64,000 bases of DNA from Paralichthys olivaceus. Lineage: Eukaryota > Chordata > Actinopteri > Pleuronectiformes > Paralichthyidae. Each line of letters starts with the position of its first letter. Positions within the stretch are counted from its first letter, which is position 1. The stretch lies in NCBI RefSeq assembly GCF_024713975.1, contig NC_091110.1:13887501-13951500 (forward strand), written 5' to 3'. Below are positions 1-17,040 of this stretch, piece by piece. The notes beneath the pieces are model-generated. The model saw only the letters and a program-made list of their open reading frames with translations. It did no database searches and was not told where the DNA came from. Both the position numbers and the translations under genes were made by a program.

Positions 1-72
1 TTTGGTGCAGAATTTAAAGGACAGTGGGGCCGTGGTGGAGGTGTGTGCTCTACTGAGTGTCCTTCTAGTTTA
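1..72 (+). repeat. 3' end of a dispersed repeat (family A)
   Basis: The text 'ctctactgag' followed by 'ttctagtt', after a GGGCC(G/T)TG(G/T)TGGAG stretch, matches the end of the copy at 18115-18462 and more weakly the copy at 43290-43545. The left part lies outside the window. It is probably an old non-autonomous transposon remnant in the intron or upstream flank of the FAM163B gene. The class is not certain. Confidence 0.5.
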
Positions 73-1938
73 TCATAAAGACAGATTGAATACCTCTCTC
101 AGCTCTTCACCATGTGCAGTACAGTGTTGTTGAACCACTGAGGATTTAGGTTGGTCTTTCTGTTGAACCGGTGTCTGTCTGTATTAGTTGAATGAATCGT
201 TGATGGACACACTGGCACTTTTCCTGCTTCATGCTCAAATTAAGGACTTGCTTTTGACAATTTGAATGCTATTACAATGTTTTGTGATTAATGTACATTA
301 CTTACAAGAACAGAGTGAATATTTAAAGCCTCTGAGCGCTCACGGTAATCCAGCTGCTGCAGAGACTGAAAAGAGGCAATTAAAGGGAAGCATTGATATA
401 ATAAACCCAGAATGAGGTCAGTTCACTCTCAAGTCAATCATACTGCTGAAAATGTTCTTATGATGTACTGCAGCATTAGTCCTTATTGTGTGCCAAAGAT
501 TCATCAAGTGTTCACTCAACAAATGTCCCCTTCCCGAATCGAGGAAAAATTGTTTGTCATTTACATTATGATAAGACAGCAAAGGTTCAGCTTTTCATGC
601 AAAAAGGACAACATGCTAAACCCACAGCTACATCACTTGACTGGAATAAATTACATATAAAAGTAAATATAACATGCAAATATCTGGATTTAAGCAATTC
701 AAATCAATCACATGGACACAAGATAGATACTGTAATTCAGCAGAGCTCAATGAGAAGAAGCTTGGCTCTCACCGTCATCGCCTCCATTTGTCTTTGTCAT
801 GACTCTGATTTAAAGGTCAAAGGTCATAGGTCAGCTGCCCTGTTGAACGTTTCCAGTTGATTAATGCAATGAGGGTCATGATCTTTCTGTGTCTGCTTTG
901 CACTGTACCCGTACGTTATTCTGTCTGATTTCCGTATTGTTTCTGCTCGTTGAATCAAAGCATTAATCCAGTCATGATTGTTTTTTTCTCTCCTTCGTCT
1001 GATATCAGCTCGGTCTAGACTTTTAAATGATCCCTGTTTCATTAGGAGATGAATCTGATTAAGGAAGCAACGCTCTCAAACAGCTGTTTCATTGTGACTT
1101 TGAAAGCTCCTTCGGGAGCGTCCACTGACTTCACACATTGATGCATCAATGACATATTGGTTGTGTTTAGTTGATGCATCAGGTGGAACTAGTGCCAAGT
1201 GTGTCACAAGAGTGTGACAGCAGAACTAACTATATTCAGTTGGCTATTTGTGAACCTGAATGCCTCCGTAGCAGCCTTTGGCCAGAGGCTTTTTGTTTTC
1301 TGGTTGTATGTTCTGTCTGTCCGTCCATCCTTCCCATTCTTAAATATGCAAAACATCTCAGAGGAATTTCTTCTTCTTCAGTTCTTCAATGAACTGAAGG
1401 GAATTTGGTGGTCAAAGGTCAAGGTCACTGGGACCTTGTAAAACATGTTTGTGCTCTTGTGAACGCATCATCTGAGGAATAATTTAAGGGAACCTCTTGC
1501 TCTCCATATTTCTCTGTTCATCTCGACTTCTCTCGCCCGCTTGCTCAATTCAGCTCCCCTCACACCCACCATCTATTTTACCTCTCTGCTCCCCTGTCAT
1601 TTCTGCATCTCATCTTAATTGCCGCTCTGCTGTTGAATGCTGCTTCCCTCCCTCTCTTACACTTTCTATGTTTTCCTGTCTGAGATCTCATCTATATTAA
1701 GAGCAGCATTTGTGGGATGATTCAATTACATGTCTCCTAACTGCTGGATAATTCAATAAGCACCACTGAGATGACACCCAGTTATAATCTACTTAATAAA
1801 GCCACTGTACTGATGAATTGTGCTTTCTCTTCCTTAATTCCTCCTCTCACTCCCTCCCTTCCCTCCTCTACTCTTGTCCACTCACTCCTAACCTCTCTGA
1901 CCCTCTCCTTCATCCTTCCCTCCTCTTGCTCTCTGCAG
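73..1938 (+). other. Upstream intron or 5' flank of fam163b
   Basis: I see no coding exon here. A non-coding first exon of the FAM163B gene is expected upstream and is either outside the window or unrecognised here. Positions 1200-1500 hold a degenerate dispersed repeat recognisable by a 'ggtcaaaggtcaaggtcactg' type core. Positions 1840-1938 form a pyrimidine-rich run into the 3' splice site at 1937/1938. Confidence 0.5.
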
Positions 1939-1946
1939 GGTGTTGA

Positions 1947-5499
<3,553 letters not shown>

Positions 5500-7661
5500 C
5501 TGGTTGGTACTTGGTGTAAGATTATGTTTAAATGGCTCATAAAGGCATAAGATGGACAAGGCCTGAGTCAGACTTTGTTTTTTCTTCATCTTGACCAGTT
5601 TAGTCCAGTCTTCTATTGTGTGATGTAGTCTGGTCTCATTCTCCTGGTCACCTCTTGCAGAATGGAGGACTCAGATGGCTCTCAGGATTGCATTTTTAAA
5701 GGTACTATGCTCCGGTCCAGGACCTTACACTTGGACCAATATAGAATTAAAAGTATTTGTTGAATTAAAAATGTTAGATTATCAATAACATGACATGTTT
5801 TGAATATTTCCTCTTTTATTTTTTGACAAGAATGGAATTAGTTTTGAGATTTGAGCACATTTGCGTCATCCTACTCCCCCTGGCCTCCTCTACCCATGGC
5901 CTGAAAGACAGAGAGATTCCCTCTATGTCAAAATGACATGTTCGGCAGGGATTTGCTCTCTGCCACAGCTGCTACAAACACAATACGATTAGGAGAAGTC
6001 CAGTGTTTTCCTTTTCTATTGGGATGATCTGTCTGTTCCTCCATCCACACATTATTGAGATTATAAAGTAATAACTCGCCACCAGTGGAAGGACTAGAGA
6101 ACACAGGGGGGATGTCGTGTTTTAGCTGCCACCCACAGACATTTTAGATGGATCTAACTTAAGGCCATGATATTTTAAGACATAAAGGGCTCGCAGAAGA
6201 TGTAAAAATCCTGGCTTGTTTTCCACATCCCGTCATCGAGGTCTCCGGTTTGATGAGAGGCTTGTTTCTCTTAGTGCCTGCTAACACTGAGTAAGTGAAC
6301 AATATCATACACTTAATTAGAGAAAGACCTCAGTGTTTTTGCAGGCACTTTGGACGATAGGTGCTGAAAGAGGCTGGGTTCTTGTATGCGTGTGCATATG
6401 AGTGAGCGTGCCTGCATGCGTGCGTGTACGACTTGATTGATTGTTATACTTATTCCATACCATTAAACACAATCTGTCACCGCTATGAACCCAGTGGTGG
6501 GTTGCAATAACAATTTAAACATTTATCATAAAGTGTAAATCCTGAGGTAAAGTTTCTAGTACCGCTTTTTTTCAGAAAAGGTGGTTCAAGGGATGATTCT
6601 GGGCTATGTAACCTTGTACCAGAAAAGAGAAAAGACTCTTGAATTAAGTTCCAACACTTGTACAAGAAGGACTTGCTTATGTCAGAGGCTGGGGGTGGGA
6701 TTATTGTGACCAATAAGTCCAACGTACACACTGCAACCACCATTTTTAAGAAAATCAAACTGAGCTTGCGTTCTGTGTAGTCAGCTAAAAAGATTGGATA
6801 TTTTTAACTACGGTCCAGTCATGTTCAGATGCCAATGTACGTTTGCAAAGCCAGGACTAAAACTTGAAAAGAGAAGCTGTCATCCGCCATCGTCAATGTT
6901 GATGCTTGAAGTCGCTGCAAGTGTTGCTGGGTAATCAGAGATGAAACGGTTGGACCCCAACATACTGGTTCTTAAGAGGTTCAAGTGTTGAACAAACTCT
7001 GAATCAGCCCTGGCACTAGGTTCACTCTGGTTGAAATAGGGGAACATGTGCCACTTTACCCTAAAGTCCTCCATAATTCATTTCACTGCACAGAATGACC
7101 AGAGCAGCAGATAGGACAAACTCTGAGTGGGTTTTCAACAAGGTTGTAAATGTTTTTTTTCCTGATTAAAGCTATAACACAGGTTCAAGCTGTGGGTGTC
7201 ACTCAGACACAAACAGTTTTTTTACAGCAACACTTTTAAATTCATTATCGTTCTTGTTTCAGTTTGTGGACTGCCTTTCTTGTGTTTTGTCGCTGATTTG
7301 TTGCTGTCTGGGTTCATGGGCTAAAGATTCATTCACCTTTAAAGACACATGTATAAATATTTAACGGGTCATAACATACACTGCAGTCTCTCTCTTCTCT
7401 TGACGCATTGGACTGAGGAGTATTTGCTTTTGCTCCTCCGTCTTCTTGGGATTGTTTTTTTTGACTGGGCTGGTGTGCTGATATTCTGACTGGAGGAGCA
7501 GTGGCTGAGTTTTATGGACACACATTTAATGAAAGGAATTAGTTACTGGTGGCTTTGTGAGGAGTTTGGAGCTGATTGGATGTCCTTTCTTGGATACCCT
7601 GCCCCCCCCCCCCCCCACCTCCCCCCTACAGCGCTGCCCAAATGGATGGTTAATGCTCTCC

Positions 7662-7700
<39 letters not shown>

Positions 7701-8155
7701 TTTTTCTGTCTCTCTGTTGGTTTAAAATCATGCTCATTTATTTTCCCAAAGAGTGAAACAGTAACTGACTTTGTTTTTAAGTTTTTCCTCTTGTGACATG
7801 TGCTTTCCTGCAAATACACTACAACACAATGCACACACACACTTACACGGACACACAATAGTTCTCAATGCTATGCTTTTCTTATTTTGGAAACTGAAAC
7901 TATGTGACAGTTGCACAGGAATTGTAGTGCCATAATGAATTATTAGAGAAATATTATTATTATTATCATTATCATTATGTTTACTAGTGTATATTCAAAT
8001 GCAGTGTTGCTTTTACCTTAAAGTATTTGAATTACTTGCTTTATTTTATGAGCCAGCTGTTTTTCAGACGCAGTACAGTACAGCAGAAATGTTCCTTGTT
8101 TCTAATGTATAACTAACGGACACATTGTTGCTAATAAAATGTTGTGAAAATGCTT
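5500..8155 (+). other. Probable long 3' UTR of fam163b
   Basis: There is no gene after the stop codon TAG at 5497-5499. A canonical AATAAA lies at 8133-8138, followed by a TG-rich stretch, so a 2.6-kb 3' UTR is plausible. Shorter 3' ends are possible. The stretch holds a C15 run (7602-7616) and a CT tract (7665-7698). Confidence 0.4.
7602..7698 (+). repeat. Poly-C run and CT microsatellite
   Basis: C runs from 7602 to 7616 and a (TC)17 tract from 7665 to 7698. Both are likely length-polymorphic and error-prone in assembly. Confidence 0.95.
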
Positions 8156-10378
8156 CTCATCTGTTTTGTTGTTATTGTTATTGATTTCACTCAAACTAAA
8201 AATTCTGCTGTGTTTGATGCAGATGATGTTGGAAATTTGATTCAGATGAAGCTAATAAACTGACATCTGTTCAACATCTCAACTCAGAGGAGGAAATAAT
8301 CATCATTAGTATAGAAGCCAAATATATTACTTACTCAATGCTTATTGGTGTGAATATATATAAGACAAACCAGGGAAACAAATAATGTGTTTTTCTTTTA
8401 TGTTTAAAGTCAAACATCAGGCAGACTGTAAAAGATCAAATGTCAGTGACTGACTGACTGATCAAAACAGTGAAGCCGTATTCACACATGCAACAAAGTG
8501 TGTTTTCGTCCAGTGGGGCAACAAGGTGAGAGTCATGACAGCAAACATGTTTGAATGCAAGAGCGTGAAAGCATCTTGAATGGGACACTTAAGCGTGATG
8601 ATAAACCGCCCTGGCAGAGGAGAGGAAATGACAGCCACAATGAAATGTCACCCGCGCAACACGGCTACGGAAGCTTTATTCTGACAATAAACTGAGTGAG
8701 TCACAGCGGCAAGGAGACTAATCGTGCTATAGAAAAAAACAAGTGAGAACTATTCCAGGGAGGAAATAGAGGTAGTTATTAGAAGGATGAGTCAGAGCTA
8801 ATGAAATAGCACATACCACAGATAGATGCAGACAGATGGAGGCGCACAGGAGCGGATATCAAACCCAAGCCTCGCTGGCAAGGACATGAATAGCCATTTT
8901 GCGATGGCAATAATACAGCAGCGCCGCTTCAGACATGAAAACCCTTTCACATTATGATGGATTCCCTTTGATGTAGATATATTCAACCTCCCACTTATTT
9001 CTACATGAATTGTGAGCACTGTACCAGGGAATTACTGTCACACTAGCATTCCACCCACAAGACAAATTGGATGGAAATGTATTTACTTGTTCTCGTTACA
9101 GTCGCCGTAATTTACGAGTAATAATATCACAGCCACTTCAGGCGATGCTGGAGTGTGAGTTGCTCTGGAACAGCCAAGGGTTCAGCAAATGGCTTTTTTA
9201 AAACCCTGTCTGGCCGTTTTGAAGAGGCTTGGAGGGTTTTTCATTTGTCGACATGCACGCTTGAATGAACAATGTGACATTCATGGGAAATCCTCTTTGT
9301 TTCAGGTTTCAGACGTGTGTAGCACATTGTAGCTCAGCTAAAGAGACTGGAAGCATCGGTGGCATTAAGATGACACATGTTTTCGGGGAAGGATGTACAG
9401 TATCAGGGATTTTGATTGTTGTGAAAACCCCAAATTACTCTGGTTTATTCATACAAATACTTTGGAAAACTTTGGAATTTGGTTTGACAGCAGATTCTCT
9501 TTCATATTTCATATTCAACAATTGACTTGGAAATGAAACATCAAACATCAAAACATCACACATTTTGTACTCATCATTCTTCTCTGTATCACCCACTCGG
9601 CTGGACTATTTGACTTATTCTTACAGTCAAGAAGAAAGTGTCTTCCTATGTTATTCATTTATAAAGTTCTACTGTTGAAGCTACCAAACTATTTCACTTC
9701 TCTTCTCTTAATTCAAAGTTGTTACTACAGTACAGGATCTAGTTTAGATGTCTCCTACACTTTCACTAACGTTGGCAGAATTGGATTCAAGTATTAAGCA
9801 CCTTTTATGTGGAATGAGCTGCAATCTCACCTCCAACTGCAGTCTTACCTTCCCCTGGGTGATTTTTAAATATTTGCTACCTGTCATGATTCTTGTAATT
9901 GCTTTAATTAAGTCCTTGTAGCTGACTGTGGATGTCTCCTATTCTCAAGAGATCAGAAATCTTAATGACACAGCCAGATTAAATAGTACTCAAATAAAAA
10001 TAAAAGGTGAAACCGTGGCAGGTAAGTAAACAACATCCTTCTGTCCTGACTGACATTGTCCAGCAAACATTTGACATGCGCGTCGTTTTTTTGGTGATGT
10101 GTATCCTTGCATTTGTTTGTACTGTATTTGTATGAATGAGCACTTGCGCTGGCTAAATGAATTATTTAGAGGCATAATCGTCTCCAGTGTAAGCAGAGCT
10201 TGTCGTGCGGCCTTTAGAGGTGTATTGATGTTTTATGACATGCTTTGAATTATCGAGCCCTCACTCTGTAGCTCTGTGCTGACTCTCTCTCTCTCTCTCT
10301 CTCTGTCTGTCCACTGCATCTTATTATGGTCTCTCTCTATATATCTATCCCTTCATCTTCTGCTGCCCCCCCCACTCT

Positions 10379-10436
<58 letters not shown>

Positions 10437-11970
10437 TTGGTCTGTTTTATGGCTCCAGCCCATAATTCCCCAGCAGTGGAATTTAGATGCAGCACAGATG
10501 AGTGGCTGGGACTCCATGAATTATGGGCACGACAGATAGGGGGCTTTCCAACTAATATTACAAACCAAAGCTTCCTACCCCTTCTCCTCTTATTGTCCTG
10601 CTGCTTCAGCCTGCTGTCCTGTTATGATACTCAGATTTCCCTCACACTCTTCAAAATATGATTTTGAAACTGTGGTTGTTCATGTGCTATTTACTCTGAG
10701 CAAAAACACAAATAACAATCACTATTAATTAAGGCCTTGTTGAAACTGTCTCAGCTATGTCCAAGTCCAAGGAAAAACAGATACTTGAGTTTCACATTAA
10801 TCCGTAATCTGTGATCTTGATGATTTGGTGTCTTTAATTAACAAACATCATGGCACCCATTCAGAGTACACACTTATGGCTCTGTCAGAGATGTGCAAAG
10901 ATATTTCCACGTCTCACACACACAATTGCTGTTACTGCCCGGTGTGTGTAATCTTTTGATTTCTAAAAGCAGGAAAGGCCATGCCTCCTGTCTGAATTTT
11001 TCATTCCCCACCCTCTCCGTATAACAACTGATAAATAAGCAATGACTCTTGAGGACATAAAGCAAGAATGGACTCAATTTTATGTCCTCCACTCCCCCGA
11101 CATCAACTCTGGATACACACTCTGTCTGCCTTCCTCTGTCTTTTCTCACCCTCTTCTTGTCTCCATAAACCCTGTCTCTCTTGCTCTCCATCTCTCTCTC
11201 TCTGCTGTGAGAGCTAAATCTTTCTGTATTCCTCTTCCATTGGTACTTGCCCAGTGAACCGTACTGAAAAGAGTGTATGCAGTGGAAAAACCTGTGGGTT
11301 TGTGTGTGTGAGGGGGGGGTTGTGTGTGTGTGTTTTGGTGGTTTGAACGTGACCTTTTACTTTGCTAATCCACCGCCGATTTAGATTTAGAGCACTGGTG
11401 GCTTTGGATCGGTCTGAGAGGCAGCTTGGTTGCTGAGCAGTCCTCAGTGGCCTCCGTTTAGATTATAGCGCCTGAATATGTGCCACAGCATCACTCTCTG
11501 ATTATGCAATATTCTTCTCAGTCAAGAAGTGTGTGGGTTGCTTCAGACAGAGGGTGAAAAGGAGAGAGTCTGGATGTAAGTGATGTGAGTGGGAATCAAG
11601 GAGGAGATGAGATGAGCAGAGAAATGAAAGAGTCAATATCAGCAGTGCTTTGACACCATCTGCTGGTCAGTAAGAGGGGTGGGTTTGTAAAACTGAAACT
11701 TCAGGTGGAGCTATTCTGATCATTTTCTTCAGTGGATTTCTCTCTGAATTCTGACTATTTTTGTTGATGGGTTCGGACTGTAAGTAAAACAAAACAAAAC
11801 ATTTAAATATTTCACCTTGGATTCTGAAAAACTGGCATGGACACTTTTTACTCTGGCATGATATGTAAACAAAAGTATTATCTCTAGAAATTGATTGATG
11901 AACACCATGGTGTGACTGGAAAACATGAATAATATTGTAAGTTAATTAAACTTATTATTATTTAGCCTTT
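8156..11970. other. Intergenic region fam163b - swi5
   Basis: No coding region is supported. It contains a CT tract (10283-10304) and a 52-bp TG tract (10382-10433). Non-repetitive, balanced-composition blocks at about 8560-8960, 10440-10550 and 11340-11600 are the best visual candidates for conserved non-coding elements, but only a cross-species alignment would show this. Confidence 0.5.
10382..10433 (+). repeat. TG microsatellite, 52 bp
   Basis: Uninterrupted TG dinucleotides, about 26 units, directly upstream of the candidate non-coding element with an 11-bp inverted repeat at 10458-10528. Confidence 0.98.
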
Positions 11971-11989
11971 ATATAAATATTTGAGTCTT

Positions 11990-12191
11990 CCCAAAACTAC
12001 TCCTTCTTCTACGCCATTGTCGCAACGTTGTTACCAGGGTAACCAAACCAATCGCAGCCCCGCCTCTCGGTCTCAACAACCAATCACGTTGCAGCGTCAG
12101 TCTGTTTGCCGTCAACCGCGAACTACAAACTTCCTGCTCTTCACGCGCGGCTCTTCTACTGCGATGAATCGACCGTAACATTCACGGCAGC
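11990..12191 (+). promoter_or_regulatory. swi5 promoter region, CCAAT-rich, no TATA
   Basis: CCAAT motifs occur in 'aaccaatcgc' and 'aaccaatcac' (about 12045-12090), in a stretch with many CpGs just before the swi5 start codon and with no TATA box. This is the usual layout for a housekeeping DNA-repair gene. A short upstream open frame starting ATGAATCGA and ending TAA lies a few bases before the true start. Confidence 0.55.
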
Positions 12192-15100
12192 ATGAACTCA
12201 GAGCAGCCGGCTGAGACACACCGTGGGGAGGACAAGTGTTCGGTTTCACCGCCGGAGGAGAACGACGTGAAGAGGGCAGCCATCAGACGGTGACTGAACC
12301 GCTAGCGTTAGCTCTGTTATCAGTTTGTCGAGCTAGCAAGCAAACCCGACGATAGCTAGCTAGGGTTAGCGCTAACGCCTGGTTACATTACAGTCACTGG
12401 ATGATAATTGGAAAAGTGTAATGCCTTTAAAGTATGTTTGAAAATAAGTAGCTCCTCTGTCCCTTGTGTCTCTGACTTGCCTGAAGATCCCATTGAGTTA
12501 TTGCGCAGTGTAAAACGAATTCAAGTGCGTCATCGGTACAGATGGTAACATGCAGACACATCACTAACATATAAATATATAAAAGCCAACAATAATACAT
12601 TTATCATGACATCCCCCCTCTTAGTTAGATGTTACCCTCCTTTCTGTTGACCACAAAGTCAACAAGCATTTATCCTCTTTTAAAATCAATCCCTCAACTT
12701 CTCTTTCATCTTTCGTTTGTAAAATACATTTGCAGAACTTGTCAAATTGAAGTCGATTTTTATTATGACAGCGAGTGCTCTTACTAGGAGTTATTTCTGA
12801 CAAGTAATATAACAAGTGACCAGTCCTGCAAGACAATTTATTCTGTTATATTATCAACACCTTCTCATGAAGAATGTCATGTCTTAATAATAATTAATAA
12901 TAATTTCCGTCTCTCTTTCCCTAGAACTCCATTTTCCAAATTTAAGAGGGTGCACTCCAACTTCAAATCACCTGTAAGTAAACCCCCTCTCAGTCTGTCT
13001 CACACACACACACACACACACACAGATAAATCCTATGTTTAGTGCCACATGTGCATTCCCCTATCATGGTTGCCTGTTTTGCACCTCACAGATTCAAGTA
13101 ACTGAGAGGGCTAAAGTTAGTCCTGCAGAGGAGGTGGCAGAGCTAGAGACAAGAAGAGATCAGCTGGACACAGAGATAGCACAGCTGGAGGCTGAGTGAG
13201 TACAGCTGTGTGTGTGTGTTTGTCTTGTATTTCTGTTTTTGTAGACCAATTCAAATAGTGTTTGATTGTTGATGCTCGGTTTAGTATTAGAGTACATGGG
13301 ACAGTGATGACACTCAGAAGTAATACCCTGAAATACCCATAATACAGATCTTTTTGACACATAGTTTTTTCAGCATTAAATCGATTTGCCTCTTTTCAAA
13401 ATGTAATGGGTTTGCCTTTGTATGAGTAATTGCAAAGATCTGCTTTTGTGTGTGTGTTACTGCAGGGGATACAAAGTAGAGGAGCTGGAACATCATATTG
13501 ATAAGCTGCATGAATACAATGACATCAAGGACATTGGACAGTCACTCCTGGGCCGTATTGGTATGACCACTGCTCATATAGACAGCATATCTTTCCTATC
13601 CACTAGCTTGTAGTGGCATTTAAAGGCACAAATAGTACTGGGCCTGTATATTGTACAGTCCAGCCTTTTTGCAGTTATGACTTATGATTAAACACTTCAC
13701 ACCAAAAATAAACTAAATCAATCAAACCAAAACTGTCAGCTGAGTGAGCTGTCTGTCTTGTCTATGTGACTCATATGAGTTTACACTTCTTGGCTCACTT
13801 ATCATCAGTCAGTGTGAACCCTGAACAGACTGGATGACAGATACAACAATATGTCTTTTCCCTGATGTAATTAAGCTGTTAGAAAACAAACTGGACAAAG
13901 GTGTTATCACATCCTTTAAGACATCATCAATGACTCAGATGAATACAAACAGTTTCTTCTAATCAATGTTGCAAATACTGTTATTTTGTGATGTGTTCAG
14001 TTACACGTGGCATCTATTGCACTTCGGTCCGTCCTGGGAGAGGGATCCCTCACATGTTTCTCTCTCTGAGGTTTTTACGTTTGTTTCCTCTGTTAATAGG
14101 GCTTGGTTTTGGTAGTTTTTCCTGACTCTTGTTGAGGGCTAAGGACAGAGAATGTCCCACCTTGTTAAGTCCAATGAGATATATTGAGAAATGATTTATG
14201 AATGTGGGCCATACAAATAATATTTGATTTGAATATAACTAAAAACAGAGACAATGTCTGATTTACCACATTATCATATACAGACATTGTTGTCTCAATC
14301 TAAAACATATAGTATCTTGGAAATATTAAAATATTATAGTTAATAATCCCGTCAGTGGATTTATAAAACAACTAAATTCAAAGGAAACATTGGAATTCAA
14401 TTTTTTCAGATTTAGGAATAGAAGCAATTTCATCTGGGAAAAATGTGAACTAAAAATTAGGAGCTAGGCTCGATCACATTGATTTTAAAGATGTTCTGCA
14501 ATCAGCCACCAGATGGCAACAGCACAGTGTGTCTGTACAAAGGCCAAGTCTTTCAAAATAAATTTATGTTGTAATTTATCTTTATTACATTTAGTCATTG
14601 TGTAATCAGTACTTAATTGGACTGCCTGTAGGTCATTTAATATTCTATTAGATTAACACTTTGTAATTGGCTGTTGTATCACTTATTATCACATGAGCGA
14701 ATATTTTGCAATGCATGAAGGAGTCTTATAAGTCTGAGTGTCGGTCAAGTCTAGGTATGAACATGTGCTGCGACTGCATGAAATGTTGAGGAGTTTTTCA
14801 TACGGTTTAGGGAAGTGATGGTGAATGAGTCACATCATGATTTATGCATGGTTCATAACAAACATGACTTTTTACCCACTTTGTCATGTGTTTGTGTGCA
14901 TAGTGTAAAGTAAAATCTGGACACATACAATTATACCTTTCGTGCTCTAATGTCACTTATTTTCCACTTCTGCAGTAACCAATAGAGAAATAAACTGGGT
15001 GAGCTCTTATTTTAAAATGGTATTGTGAGTTAAAAGCTGTCTCTTTAAATTATCTCTCTACAGTGGAGAGTCAGGATGATAATGACCTCTTAGTGAATGG

Positions 15101-16420
15101 AGATGGCGTTTCCCCTCTGACACAATGACAGTCTTTTACATCACTTACACACACACACACACAATCTCTCTATCTGTCTGTCACACAGATTCGTGCATAC
15201 ACTAATGCATGCACACGCCTTTAAATACAAACACATCCCCCTCTCAACCCCCTCTTTCCCCCTTTCTGCTTTCTCTCAATCACAGACACACACTTTCACA
15301 AAGCATCTTCACTTAAACACTGAGTTTCTGTTGTACTGTATGCTGCTATGCTGAGAGGGAGGAGATCAGTGGGCTGGCTGTGGAGTGAGATGGAACAAGT
15401 GGAGATGCCCTGCAGTAGCCTTTAAAGACAACTGTCCCTTTGTCTGTCACCATGTTCGTCAGTCAGTCAGGGTTAAGGTCATTATCACTTAGAGTCGTCC
15501 CTTTTTGCTTTGATATGATGTAAATTATTAGTTTTCACAAGTGAAGAGCCATTTATATAACATGGTTTCACCCACAAGAAGTTTGCCCTCAAGATTAGTG
15601 TATATATGTTATTGATCTTGTGCATGAAATTAAAAAGAAACTCTTGGAGTAACTTTAAGGGTTAGGAAAAGTACAACTTTGTGCAAGAAGTGGTACATAA
15701 ATTATTTTTTTTCATTTATAGAGGAAGTGTTTATTTCCATTCTAAGATTTTGTCAAAGATCATTAATCATGTTTCTGACAGTTTATAATAAACAGTGTTG
15801 TGCCTTGCAGATGTAATTTTCTAACTTTCTTGTTGCAAGATATGACAATCAATTTGTCACTATTAGATGTTATCAATTGGCAAATAGTATTCATGTACAG
15901 TAAGCTGAAATTTCATTAAATGTCTGGGAATTAAAACAAATAGGATAATTAAAAAACCTGAAGGAAAACCTAAACTCAAAATGTTGTACATTTGCACTGT
16001 ATAAATGAACAAGGTATAGAGGAAAACAAGCTGGGCTTTGTATCAGGGTCAGAGCAGCACAACTCAGCATATCTTGGTTGTGGATGAATCAAACCAGGGC
16101 TAGCTAGAGGGGCTCACTTTGAAAAAGCCTGATCTTACATTTTTAAGATGCAGTGAAAATGACCATAGAGACTAATATAAGAGCTTGGTTTTATTTTTAC
16201 TACAGGCCTTTATCTTGAGTGATTCCATTGTTCACTGCTATGATCTGGCTGTGGTCTGTTTAGTGTTTTGAGGTTTGTTTGAAAGAAGGACAAGAGGAAG
16301 TTGACCATGTAATCTGCAGAATGGGGCCTAACCCCCACTTTTCTGTGTCTTGCAGCTGCTCTGAGGGGGACCACCACACGAGATCTCTACAGCCACTTTG
16401 GTCTGGAGCTGGATGACTGA
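12192..16420 (+). CDS. swi5: DNA repair protein SWI5 homologue (5 coding exons)
   Basis: The exons are 12192-12289, 12925-12973, 13092-13195, 13466-13560 and 16356-16420. All junctions are GT-AG, the frame is continuous, and the protein is 136 aa. Swi5 partners Sfr1 (MEI5) and stabilises Rad51 filaments in homologous recombination in the nucleus. The N-terminal ~50 residues are polar and basic. Residues about 60-85 are heptad-like Glu/Leu-rich ([19 protein letters not shown]) and should form the coiled coil that pairs with Sfr1. The C-terminal part is the family signature: [19 protein letters not shown], then [15 protein letters not shown] at the end. The start is chosen for its good context (gcagcATGA) and because the upstream ATG is closed by a stop. 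Human isoforms differ greatly at the N-terminus, so the start is the least certain part. Confidence 0.93.
13001..13024 (+). repeat. CA microsatellite in swi5 intron 2
   Basis: A (CA)12 tract 27 nt after the exon 2 donor. Confidence 0.95.
14010..14235 (+). repeat. Retroposon 3'-tail-like dispersed repeat
   Basis: The order 'attgcacttcggtccgtcctgg', 'gagggatccctc', 'tgaggtttttac', 'gtttttcctgactc', 'aaggacagagaatgt', then 'gggccatacaaataatatttgatttga' matches a very abundant fish repeat ending in a 'gggctatacaaataaaattgattga' tail. The copy is degenerate. Confidence 0.55.
14506..14519 (+). promoter_or_regulatory. CTCF-like motif in swi5 intron 4
   Basis: CCACCAGATGGCAA fits the CTCF core CCASYAGRKGGCRS at 13 of 14 positions. 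It is sequence-only evidence, and single matches occur by chance. Confidence 0.35.
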
Positions 16421-17040
16421 AAATATAGAATGAAAATACAGTGGTGAGAACGGTTCCCAAACACCGAGGGGAAGGGAGGCATGAAGATAAAAAAGAAAAA
16501 GGAGCAGAATAACTTTTTGATAGGAGTTTGGATGTGGACTAAAGATGAAGAAACTATATTGATCTGAACTTCCTCAAACACATTATTCCTAAATCTCTCT
16601 CTGGTGTTCGGTTGGGTTCAGATATGGAGACAAAGACCATTAGGGTTAGGCTGATGGAGCCTTAAGGAAAAATTGAGGTTTTCCAGAAAGTATTTATTTG
16701 GTTTACGTAGAAACGCCGCTCTGCTCCTCCACGACTTAGCCGTGAACATATAAAATAGAAATATTTCCATAGTGGCGATGACAAAAGACGCCCAGTCTCA
16801 ACTCAAAGCTAACATGTAATTAATTGTCATACTCCTATAAAAGCAGTGAGCCCTAGCCTTAATAGAGGCATTTGCATCTTTGAATCCTTCCGAGACACAA
16901 CTTTGAAAGGACTTGTTTTGTTGTTACATTTGCACTTATCTAAATGGGGTTTGGATAAGGGTATGCATGCATGATGACTTTATGATTATCAGTTGTTTGC
17001 TGGACCTTAACATGTGAAATAAACAGCTTCAGCTCCGAGT
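16421..17040 (+). other. swi5 3' UTR
   Basis: The stop TGA ends at 16420. The first convincing poly(A) signal, AATAAA, is at 17018-17023; another is at 17999-18004. No coding content. Confidence 0.5.

Larger units (their letters stand above)
13561..16355 (+). other. swi5 intron 4
   Basis: The longest swi5 intron runs from gtatgac to tcttgcag. It contains a retroposon-like remnant at 14010-14235, a CTCF-like motif at 14506-14519 and short CA runs near 15150. No coding exon was seen. Confidence 0.75.
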
